Shown here piece by piece: positions 1 to 7,700 of a DNA stretch of 64,000 nucleotides (its first letter is position 1; each line of letters opens with the position of its first letter). A program made the position numbers and the translations under genes. This DNA comes from [Mycobacterium] fortunisiensis (GTDB lineage Bacteria; Actinomycetota; Actinomycetes; Mycobacteriales; Mycobacteriaceae): positions 770,844-834,843 of the forward strand of contig NZ_VOMB01000016.1 in NCBI RefSeq assembly GCF_019050325.1. Reading direction: 5' to 3'. Under the pieces are notes generated by a model. The model made no database searches and was not told where the DNA came from. It saw only the letters and a program-made list of their open reading frames with translations.

Positions 1-1025
1 AGTCGGGCACCACCCGGCCCATCGACCCGTGGGGCGGCTCGTACTACGTCGAGTGGTTGACCCACCAGCTGGCCGAGAAGGCCCGGGCCCACATCAAGGA
101 GGTCGCCGAACACGGCGGCATGGCCCAGGCGATCGGCGAGGGCATCCCGAAGCTGCGGATCGAGGAGGCCGCGGCGCGCACCCAGGCCCGGATCGACTCG
201 GGTGCCCAGCCGCTGATCGGCGTCAACAAGTACCAGGTTGACGAGGACCAGGAGATCGAGGTCCTCAAGGTCGAGAACAGCCGGGTGCGCGCCGAGCAAC
301 TGGCCAAACTGCAGCAGTTGCGGGCCGAGCGCGACGAGGCCGCTACTCAGGCGGCACTGGCCGAGTTGACCCGTGCGGCAGGTGAATCCGGCGTCGCCGG
401 CCCCGACGGGCTGGGCAACAACCTGCTCGCGCTGGCGATCAACGCGGCCCGCGCCAACGCCACCCTCGGCGAGATCTCCGACGCGCTGGAGAAGGTGTAC
501 GGGCGCCACCAGGCCGAGATCCGTACCATTGCCGGCGTCTACCGCGACGAGGTCGGAAAGGCCGGGAACGTGAGTACCGCAACGGAATTGGTCGAGAAGT
601 TCGCCGAGGCCGACGGGCGTCGTCCCCGTATCCTGGTGGCCAAGATGGGCCAGGACGGCCATGACCGCGGCCAGAAGGTGATCGCCACCGCGTTCGCCGA
701 CATCGGTTTCGACGTCGACGTGGGCTCGCTGTTCTCCACGCCGGAGGAGGTGGCCCGCCAGGCTGCCGACAACGACGTGCATGTGGTCGGGGTGTCCTCG
801 CTGGCGGCCGGGCACCTGACGTTGGTGCCCGCGCTGCGCGACGCGCTGGCCGAGGTGGGGCGGCCCGACATCATGATCGTGGTGGGCGGTGTCATCCCGC
901 CGGGCGACTTCGACGAGCTGTACGAGGCCGGGGCCACCGCGATCTTCCCGCCGGGCACCGTGATCGCCGATGCGGCCATCGGCCTGCTGCAGAAGCTGGC
1001 GGGTCGGCTGGGTTACCAACTCTGA
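1..1025 (+). CDS. mutB: Methylmalonyl-CoA mutase large subunit, C-terminal part (5' truncated)
   Basis: The reading frame is open from base 3, so the gene begins before the window. The protein isomerises methylmalonyl-CoA and succinyl-CoA with adenosylcobalamin, linking propionate/odd-chain catabolism to the methylmalonyl-CoA pool used by methyl-branched lipid synthases. The first residues (SGTTRPIDPWGGSYYVE) belong to the TIM-barrel domain. The C-terminal cobalamin domain shows the B12 signature GQDGHDRG (about 646-672, with the lower axial histidine), then SSLAAGH and GGVIPPGD. The stop is at 1023-1025. meaB follows after a long hairpin; no mazEF pair lies between them, unlike M. tuberculosis. 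Identity is certain; only the 3' third is seen. Confidence 0.97.
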   Translation, partial: SGTTRPIDPWGGSYYVEWLTHQLAEKARAHIKEVAEHGGMAQAIGEGIPKLRIEEAAARTQARIDSGAQPLIGVNKYQVDEDQEIEVLKVENSRVRAEQLAKLQQLRAERDEAATQAALAELTRAAGESGVAGPDGLGNNLLALAINAARANATLGEISDALEKVYGRHQAEIRTIAGVYRDEVGKAGNVSTATELVEKFAEADGRRPRILVAKMGQDGHDRGQKVIATAFADIGFDVDVGSLFSTPEEVARQAADNDVHVVGVSSLAAGHLTLVPALRDALAEVGRPDIMIVVGGVIPPGDFDELYEAGATAIFPPGTVIADAAIGLLQKLAGRLGYQL

Positions 1026-1030
1026 TGCGC

Positions 1031-1087
1031 CGAAACGGCATTCCAGCAGGCGGTCACTCGCACTTCTCCTGCTGGAATGCGGTTTCG
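1031..1087. repeat. Long imperfect hairpin between mutB and meaB
   Basis: GCATTCCAGCAGG at 1038-1050 pairs perfectly with CCTGCTGGAATGC at 1068-1080. After one mismatched pair (1037/1081) the stem continues with CGAAAC (1031-1036) against GTTTCG (1082-1087). The result is a 20-bp stem with one mismatch and a 17-base loop (1051-1067). No T-tract follows, so it is not a classical intrinsic terminator. It ends 20 bases before the meaB start. It could be a REP/MITE-like element, an mRNA-stability element or a factor-dependent attenuator. Confidence 0.85.
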
Positions 1088-1107
1088 TCGGTGGATGTGA
1101 TGCAACG

Positions 1108-2082
1108 ATGACGACACCCGTTCCCGAGCTCGCGGACGGTATCCGTGCGGGAGACCGCGCCGCGCTGGCCCGGGCCATCACCCTGGTCGAGTCGACCCGC
1201 GCCGACCATCGCCGGCAGGCCCAGGAGCTGTTGCTGGAACTGGCGCCGGAGGCCGGTTCGGCCCTGCACGTCGGTATCACCGGGGTGCCCGGGGTCGGTA
1301 AGTCGACCACCATCGAAGCGCTGGGCATGCACCTGATCGAGGCCGGGCACCGGGTCGCGGTGCTGGCGGTGGATCCGTCCTCGACCCGTACCGGTGGGTC
1401 GATCCTGGGGGACAAGACTCGGATGGCGCGGTTGGCCGTGCATCCCGACGCCTACATCCGGCCGTCGCCCACCTCGGGCACCCTCGGTGGGGTGGCCAAG
1501 GCCACTCGGGAGACCATCGTGTTGCTCGAAGCGGCCGGATACGACGTGATCCTGGTCGAGACGGTCGGCGTCGGGCAGTCCGAGGTGGCGGTCTCGAACA
1601 TGGTCGACACCTTCGTGTTTCTCACGCTGGCCCGGACCGGGGACCAGCTGCAGGGCATCAAGAAGGGTGTGCTGGAGCTGGCCGACGTGATCGTGGTCAA
1701 CAAGGCCGACGGCGAGCACGCGATCGAGGCGAAGAAGGCGGCCCGGGAGTTGACCGGTGCGATCCGCCTCATCTACCCGCGTGAAACCCTGTGGCGGCCA
1801 CCGGTTCTCACGATGAGCGCGATCGAAGGTACCGGCCTGTCCGAGCTGTGGGAGACGGTGCTCAAGCACCGCGACGTCCTCACCGAAGCCGGGGAGTTCG
1901 AAGCCCGCCGGCGGGCGCAGCAGGTGGATTGGACCTGGTCGATGGTCCGCGACGCGGTGCTGGACCGGGTGCTGTCGCACCCCGGTGTGCGCAGTATCCG
2001 CGATGAGGTGGAGCGTCGTGTGCGTGAGGGTGAACTGACGCCGACACTGGCTGCCCAGGAGATCCTGGCTGCCGCCGACTGA
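1108..2082 (+). CDS. meaB: MeaB, GTPase chaperone of methylmalonyl-CoA mutase
   Basis: A 324-residue G3E-family P-loop GTPase that protects and reloads methylmalonyl-CoA mutase with its cobalamin cofactor. Walker A is GVPGVGKST at about residues 59-67. The following VDPSSTRTGGSILGDKTRM and the ETVGVGQSE switch region are typical of MeaB/ArgK proteins, and the guanine-specificity motif is NKAD. The ATG at 1108 is chosen because it begins the conserved N-terminal region; an upstream extension would translate the intergenic hairpin. Length is close to the M. tuberculosis homologue Rv1496 as I recall it. Co-directional with mutB, 82 bases downstream. Confidence 0.95.
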   Translation: MTTPVPELADGIRAGDRAALARAITLVESTRADHRRQAQELLLELAPEAGSALHVGITGVPGVGKSTTIEALGMHLIEAGHRVAVLAVDPSSTRTGGSILGDKTRMARLAVHPDAYIRPSPTSGTLGGVAKATRETIVLLEAAGYDVILVETVGVGQSEVAVSNMVDTFVFLTLARTGDQLQGIKKGVLELADVIVVNKADGEHAIEAKKAARELTGAIRLIYPRETLWRPPVLTMSAIEGTGLSELWETVLKHRDVLTEAGEFEARRRAQQVDWTWSMVRDAVLDRVLSHPGVRSIRDEVERRVREGELTPTLAAQEILAAAD

Positions 2083-2102
2083 CACGAAAGGCGTGTGCTG
2101 AG

Positions 2103-2444
2103 ATGACGGGCGTGACCCTGAAACTGCGTGTGCTCGTGGCCGTTGCGGCCGTCGCCGGTGCCGCGCTGACCGGTTGCGGCGGCGGTGAAACGGCAACTCC
2201 GGCGCCCACCGTGGCCAAGACGAAGTTGCAAGCGCTGGCGAAAGAGAAGCTGGAAACCGCGGCCAAGCGCAAGGCGAAGTCTGTGACCTGCGACGACGGC
2301 ATCGTCGGCGAGGTCGGGACGACGCAGCACTGTGTGCTGACAGCCAAGGATGGCACCAAGTACGGCGTCACCGCTACTGTTCGCGAGGTGAAGTCCGGCA
2401 ACGTCAACATCGACTTCAAGGTGGATGACAAGCCGCTCGCCTGA
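2103..2444 (+). CDS. Small lipoprotein, DUF4333-like
   Basis: A 113-residue protein with a lipoprotein signal: hydrophobic segment at residues 6-21, then lipobox LTGC with the acylated cysteine at 25. The mature part has an Ala/Lys-rich linker (residues about 33-58), then a compact domain with two cysteines (VTCDDG and QHCVLT) that could form a disulphide, ending in a beta-rich GNVNIDFKVD segment. This is the layout of DUF4333-type lipoproteins, common in mycobacteria; the molecular function is unknown. The ATG at 2103 lies 20 bases after the meaB stop, so it may share its transcript. Confidence 0.8.
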   Translation: MTGVTLKLRVLVAVAAVAGAALTGCGGGETATPAPTVAKTKLQALAKEKLETAAKRKAKSVTCDDGIVGEVGTTQHCVLTAKDGTKYGVTATVREVKSGNVNIDFKVDDKPLA

Positions 2445-2505
2445 GGAAATGTCGGTCTCTGGCTAACAGGTCGGTAACGGTTGAGTTATTTGCCGGGGCG
2501 CCAGG

Positions 2506-2533
2506 TAAATTCAATTGTGTGACCGATCACAAT
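2506..2533 (+). promoter_or_regulatory. Candidate lipL promoter and start-overlapping inverted repeat
   Basis: TAAATT at 2506-2511 is a fair -10 hexamer, with TTGAGT at 2481-2486 as a possible -35 (19-base spacer). Transcription would begin almost at the GTG at 2519, giving a leaderless mRNA. ATTGTG (2514-2519) and CACAAT (2528-2533) form an inverted repeat with an 8-base spacer across the start codon, a possible operator. Confidence 0.45.
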
Positions 2534-3784
2534 CGGGAGCGCGACGAGGCGCTTCCACACGGTGTCCAGGGTGCGGCGGACCGGAACTTCGCCAGTACGG
2601 TCCGCGGCTTCTCGAAGCTGTTCCCGGGCCGCAGGTACGGCGGAGGCGCGTTGGTGATCCTCCAGGACGGCGAGCCTGTGGTCGACGTATGGACGGGCTA
2701 CGCAGATCGTGCAGGTACGCAGTACTGGACGGCCGATACCGGGGCGATGGTGTTCTCCGCGACCAAGGGCATGGCCTCGACGGTCATTCACCGTCTCGTT
2801 GACCGTGGCCTGATCGACTACGACCGTCCGGTGCGGGCGTACTGGCCTGAGTTCGCGGCCAATGGCAAATCTGCGGTCACGGTGCGGCAGGTGATGGCGC
2901 ATGAGGCCGGGTTGTCTCAGCTCAACGGTGTCAGCAAAGCTGACCTGCTCGATCACCTGGCGATGGAGAGCCGTGTTGCGGCTGCACCGGTGAACTCGCT
3001 ACTTTTTGGTAAGTCGGCGTACCATGCGCTGACCTACGGCTGGCTGCTGTCCGGATTGGCCCGTGCGGTGACCGGGCGCGGTATGCGCGAACTGTTTCGC
3101 AGCGAGCTCGCCGAGCCGCTGGGGACCGACGGCGTGCATCTGGGCCGGCCGCCGGCGGACGCCCCGACGCGGGCCGCGCAGATCCTGGTGCCGCAGCGGC
3201 GGTGGCCCAACCATGTCTTCGACTTCGTGGCGCCACGGGTTGCCGCGCTGAACTTCTCCGGTGCATTCGGCTCGATGTACTTCCCCGGGGTGATGTCCCT
3301 GGTTCAGGGGGAAACGCCGTTCCTGGACTCCGAGGCGCCTGCCGTCAACGGCGTTGCCACCGCTCGTGGCCTGGCCAGAATGTACGGTGCGATCGCCAAT
3401 CGCGGCCGCTTGCAGGGCCAGGAGTATCTGTCGGAACGGACGGTGGCGGCTCTGCCCGGCCCACCCGGGCTACGACCGGACCGCAATCTGGGGGTGCCGC
3501 TCGGCTTCCATCTCGGGTATCACTCGGTTCCGTTCGGGGTGATGCCGGGGTTCGGCCACGTGGGTCTGGGTGGTTCGGTGGGCTGGGCGGACCCGGCCAG
3601 CGGGCTGGCCATCGGATTCGTGCACAACCGTCTGCTGACCCCCATGGTGTTGGACATGGCTGCCTTCGTCGGCCTGAACCGGCTGATTCGCAGCGATGTG
3701 GCGCGTGCTCTCGCGCGCGGATTCGAACCGGTTCCGGATCTCGGTGCGTCGCCCTACGAGGTGTCCAAGTCCGCTGCGGGGTAG
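2519..3784 (+). CDS. lipL: Beta-lactamase-fold serine hydrolase / esterase LipL
   Basis: A 421-residue protein of the class C beta-lactamase / penicillin-binding-protein-like esterase group, homologous by position and content to M. tuberculosis LipL (Rv1497). The catalytic S-x-x-K is in FSATKGMAS (residues about 79-87). A later TYGWLLSG segment probably carries the tyrosine motif, and HVGLGGSVGWADP near residue 340 corresponds to the third active-site motif. No signal peptide is evident. Expected activity is hydrolysis of short-chain esters or lipids. The GTG at 2519 is used because it gives the expected length and sits at the predicted transcription start; there is no good Shine-Dalgarno sequence. 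The gene ends at a strong terminator. Confidence 0.88.
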   Translation: MTDHNRERDEALPHGVQGAADRNFASTVRGFSKLFPGRRYGGGALVILQDGEPVVDVWTGYADRAGTQYWTADTGAMVFSATKGMASTVIHRLVDRGLIDYDRPVRAYWPEFAANGKSAVTVRQVMAHEAGLSQLNGVSKADLLDHLAMESRVAAAPVNSLLFGKSAYHALTYGWLLSGLARAVTGRGMRELFRSELAEPLGTDGVHLGRPPADAPTRAAQILVPQRRWPNHVFDFVAPRVAALNFSGAFGSMYFPGVMSLVQGETPFLDSEAPAVNGVATARGLARMYGAIANRGRLQGQEYLSERTVAALPGPPGLRPDRNLGVPLGFHLGYHSVPFGVMPGFGHVGLGGSVGWADPASGLAIGFVHNRLLTPMVLDMAAFVGLNRLIRSDVARALARGFEPVPDLGASPYEVSKSAAG

Positions 3785-3802
3785 ATGCCGCGCCGATCAA
3801 CG

Positions 3803-3839
3803 GAGCCGACCTGACGGGGCAGTCAGGTCGGCTCTTTTT
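3803..3839 (+). terminator. Intrinsic terminator after lipL
   Basis: GAGCCGACCTGAC (3803-3815) and GTCAGGTCGGCTC (3822-3834) form a perfect 13-bp stem with a 6-base loop, followed by TTTTT (3835-3839). This is a textbook Rho-independent terminator, unusually clear for a mycobacterium. It insulates the housekeeping genes from the lipid locus. Confidence 0.95.
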
Positions 3840-3883
3840 CGGTTGCGGCGGCTTCGGCGGCGCCCGGTAAGCCCGGAACCTGC

Positions 3884-3899
3884 AGTGATATACATCACA
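3884..3899. promoter_or_regulatory. Candidate CRP/GlxR-type cAMP-receptor site
   Basis: AGTGA-TATACA-TCACA matches the actinobacterial CRP/GlxR consensus TGTGA-NNTANN-TCACA at every specified base except the first. It lies 45 bases past the lipL terminator and about 840 bases upstream of the PKS start. An overlapping perfect palindrome ACATCA-CA-TGATGT occupies 3892-3905. Family assignment is by consensus only. Confidence 0.55.
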
Positions 3900-4694
3900 T
3901 GATGTCCCAGTAACGGGAATGTAGTCCCGAAGTCAAAGTGCTACTCCCGCCGTTAACAGTGGTCTGTTTGCTTGGGTAGACAGATTGTGCGTTCTGTCAC
4001 GTAGCCACTCGGCAGGTGGGATAGGTCTCACTTCGGGGCCGGCGCCGGCGAGGGCCTTGCGCGGCGCGGGGCAGCGATTGCGAGTCATCGATCAATATTG
4101 ACGATCGTGCTGGTCATGATCTTGCACTGTCAATCAACACCATTAGCTGATGGTGGCCTCCAGGTACACTTTCGTACCATTCTAGGCGCCCTCCAGCTGG
4201 AACGTGAATTAGGTTCAGGTGTGGAATCCACAGTTTGCGTGGCGACAGCCAGCTAACTTTTATAGGCACCGTTTCGAATAAACCGCGACGCGAATGTTGA
4301 ACACCATTTTCAAACTGTGGACAACATGAGAAATGGTGGCGGAGGTATTCCTTTGATTAGCTTATTGGTTAGCGAGTTAATTATGTTGACGCTTGCCGAG
4401 GCCGTAGCTTTTCGGTGAAATGGCTTGGTACACAAGATAGTTCGTTGAAATGACCACAGCCGATCATCGGCGCTGTCCCCTCGCTGTCGAGAACGGCAGA
4501 GTCTGCCACTTTGCGCGGTGCGTTTGATTCAGCGAACGCGTGGTGATTTTTGCGAACACCTGTTTCCAACATCTGAGTTCGACTAGGCGTTACGCTACGG
4601 ACCCGCGTTGGCAACGACTCGAACCGGAAGCGAGATTCGGTATCGTCCGTCGTTGGCGACGTAGCACACATTCTTTTGCGCAGTCTTAGTACGT

Positions 4695-4718
4695 TGATCG
4701 AACTTTGCTCGTCGATCA
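4695..4718. promoter_or_regulatory. Inverted repeat just upstream of the PKS start
   Basis: TGATCGA (4695-4701) and TCGATCA (4712-4718) are perfect inverted arms with a 10-base spacer, ending 22 bases before the TTG start. The purine-rich GAGAGAGG at 4723-4730 follows as ribosome-binding site. This may be an operator or a 5'-UTR hairpin. Confidence 0.5.
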
Positions 4719-4740
4719 GATAGAGAGAGGTTGAGCCAAC

Positions 4741-7700
4741 TTGGCCGAGATTCCAGTGACTCCGATTGCCGTGGTCGGCATGGCGTGCCGACTGCCCGGG
4801 GGCATCGACTCACCGGCCAAGTTGTGGGACGCACTCCTGCGCGGTGACGACCTGGTCACCGAGGTCCCGTTGGATCGATGGGACGCCGAGGAGTTCTACG
4901 ATCCCGAACCCGGGGTGGCCGGCCGGTCGGTGTCGAAATGGGGCGGCTTCCTCGACGACGTCGGCGGGTTCGACGCGGATTTCTTCGGTATCGGTGAACG
5001 CGAGGCCATCGCGATCGATCCCCAGCAGCGCCTCCTGCTGGAGACGTCGTGGGAAGCCCTTGAGCATGGCGGAATCGATCCGACCACCCTCGCCGGATCG
5101 CTGACCGGAGTTTTCGTGGGCATGACCTACGCCGACTATCAGCTGGTGGCTGCCGACGCCCAGGTGCTCGACGGCCCCTACGGCTTCACCGGAAGCAACT
5201 TCAGCCTCGCCTCGGGTCGCATCGCGTACGCACTCGGGGTCAACGGACCGGCTTACACCGTGGATTCCGCCTGCTCGTCGGGATTGCTCGCGGTCCACAA
5301 CGCCTGCCGCAGTCTCGCCGACGGTGAGAGCGATCTCGCGCTGGCCGGCGGGGTCAACATCGTGCTGGAGCCGCGCAAGATGGCCTCCGGCTCCGCGCAG
5401 GGCATGCTCTCGCCGACCGGTCGCTGCCACGCATTCGATGCGGCGGCAGACGGCTTCGTCTCGGGTGAAGCCTGCGCCATGGTGCTACTGAAGCGACTGC
5501 CCGATGCGCTGCGTGACGGGGACCGGGTGCTCGCGGTGATCCGCGGTACCGCGGCCAACCAGGACGGGCACACGGTCAACATCGCCACCCCGTCGCGGGA
5601 CGCGCAGGTCGCCGTCTACCGAGCGGCGCTGGCCGCCGCGGCCGTCGACCCCGCCACCATCGGCATGATCGAGGCGCACGGAACCGGCACACCGGTGGGC
5701 GACCCGATCGAATACGCCGGTCTGGCCCGGGTGTACGGCGCCGACGGGCCCTGCGCGCTCGGCTCGGCGAAAACCAACTTCGGCCACAGCCAGTCCGCTT
5801 CCGGAGCGGTCAGCCTGATCAAGGCGGTGCTTGCCCTGCAGGAAGCCGTCGTCCCGCAGAGTCTGCACTTCGAGCGGCTGCCCGACCAGATGGCCGAGAT
5901 CGACACCAATCTGTTCGTGCCGCAGGCCAATGTGCCCTGGCCCGAGGTGTCCGGGCAGCCTCGGCGGGCGGCAGTGTCCTCGTACGGGTTGTCCGGAACC
6001 AACGTGCACGCGATCGTCGAGCAGGCGCCGGCGCAGCCGTCGGGGCCCACCGTGGTCGACGGCGACGCCAGTGGGTCTCCGCTCGCCGATGGACCGAAGC
6101 TGTTTCCCATCTCGTCGACGTCGGTGGAGGCGCTGCGGCAGACGGCGGGACGCCTGGCCGACTGGGCGGTCGATTCGGACCTCCGCGACGCTGGACTCGG
6201 CGATCTGGGTTACACCTTGGCGCGGCGCCGCGGTCACCGCGATGTCCGGGCCTCGGTGCTCGCCGGCACCCCCGAAGAGCTCGTCAAGGCGCTCCGCGAG
6301 GTGGCCGACGGGGAAACGCCGTTCGAGCCCGCGGTGGGAGACGGCCGAGGTCCCGTGTGGGTGTTCTCCGGACACGGGTCGCAATGGGCCGGGATGGGGG
6401 CCCCGCTGCTGGCGGCCGAACCGGTGTTCGCGGCCACCGTGGCCGAGTTGGAGCCGCTGATCCTGGGTGAGTCCGGATTCTCGGTGACCGCGGCCATGTC
6501 GGATGCCGAAGTGGTGACCGGGATGGACCGGGTGCAGCCGACGGTTTTCGCGGTGCAGGTTGCACTCGCGGCCACGATGAAGTCCTACGGGGTGACCCCG
6601 GGGGCGGTGATCGGCCATTCGATGGGTGAGGTCGCCGCTGCCGTCGTTGCCGGCGCGTTGACGATCGAGGACGGCGTCAAGGTGATCTGCCGGCGTTCCC
6701 GGTTGATGGCGGGCATCGCCGGGTCCGGCGCCATGGCGTCGGTGGAACTCCCTGCGGCGCAGGTCCTCTCCGAACTCGCGGCGCAGGGAATCGGCGATGT
6801 CGTGCTGTCGGTGGTGGCCTCCCCGGAGTCGACGGTGGTCGGCGGAGCCAAGGAATCGATCCGAAACCTGGTGGCCACGTGGGAAAAACGAGGCCTGCTG
6901 GCCCGCGAGGTGGCGGTGGAGGTCGCCTCGCATTCTCCTGAGGTCGACCCGATCCTCGACGATCTGGCCGATGAGTTGGCCGATCTGAGCCCGACGGAGC
7001 CCACGGTTCCGTACTACTCGGCCACCCAGTACGACCCGCGCGAAGAACCCATGTGGGACGCCGATTACTGGGCCGACAATCTGCGCTACACCGTGCGGTT
7101 CGCCGCCGCGGTGCAGGCCGCATTGGAAGACGGCTACCGCGTGTTCGGTGAATTGGCACCGCACCCGCTGCTGACGCACGCGGTCGAGCAGACCGCCCGC
7201 AGCCTGGACATGTCCATGGCCGTGCTGGCCGGCATGCGCCGCGAACAGCCGATGCCGACAGGTCTGCGCGGATTTGTCGGTGACCTGCACAACGCCGGTG
7301 CGACCGTGGACTTCTCGGTGCTCTACCCGGACGGTCGGCTGGTTGAGGCGCCCCTGCCGGCGTGGACGCACCGCACCTTGCTTCTCGCGCGTGACGGCCA
7401 GGATCAACGCGGTCGCGGCGGCCACACCGTCGCGGTGCATCCGTTGCTCGGGGCGCACGTGCGACTTCCCGAAGATCAGGAACGTCACGTCTGGCAGGCC
7501 GACATCGGCACCGAGGCGCAGCCCTGGCTCGATGATCACCGGGTGCACGACGTGGCGGCCCTGCCCGGCGCTGCCTACTGTGAGATGGCATTGACCGTGG
7601 CCGCAAGCGTTTTCGGGGACGACGCCGAAGTGGGCGACCTCGCATTCCACGACCTGCTGTTGCTCGACGAGCACACCGAGGTGTCAACCGTCGCATCGGT

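Larger units (their letters stand above)
3840..4740. other. Long AT-rich non-coding leader upstream of the PKS operon
   Basis: About 0.9 kb without a convincing gene. By hand count 4321-4380 is 40% GC, against well over 60% in flanking genes. It holds the CRP-like site, CGGGA/TCCCG at 3914-3929, CACCAT/ATGGTG at 4138-4155, GGTAC/GTACC at 4163-4178 and a repeat next to the PKS start. Short reading frames here lack family features or ribosome-binding sites. It is best read as a large regulatory region, a possible small-RNA source, or a remnant of horizontally acquired DNA. Confidence 0.6.

Noticed and set aside
1054..2196. Minus-strand frame opposite meaB
   Set aside because: Shadow frame caused by high third-position GC; composition is not protein-like.
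4138..4178. Two small hairpins (CACCAT/ATGGTG and GGTAC/GTACC)
   Set aside because: Arms of only 5-6 bp with ordinary spacers; expected by chance in 0.9 kb, so not called as separate regulatory sites.
4381..4671. 96-codon minus-strand frame in the AT-rich leader
   Set aside because: No ribosome-binding site, no family features, and a composition typical of chance frames. It cannot be fully excluded.
5485..7674. Long minus-strand open frame opposite the PKS gene (729 codons)
   Set aside because: It mirrors the codon pattern of a certain gene in high-GC DNA and its translation is Arg/Gly/His-rich without any motif.
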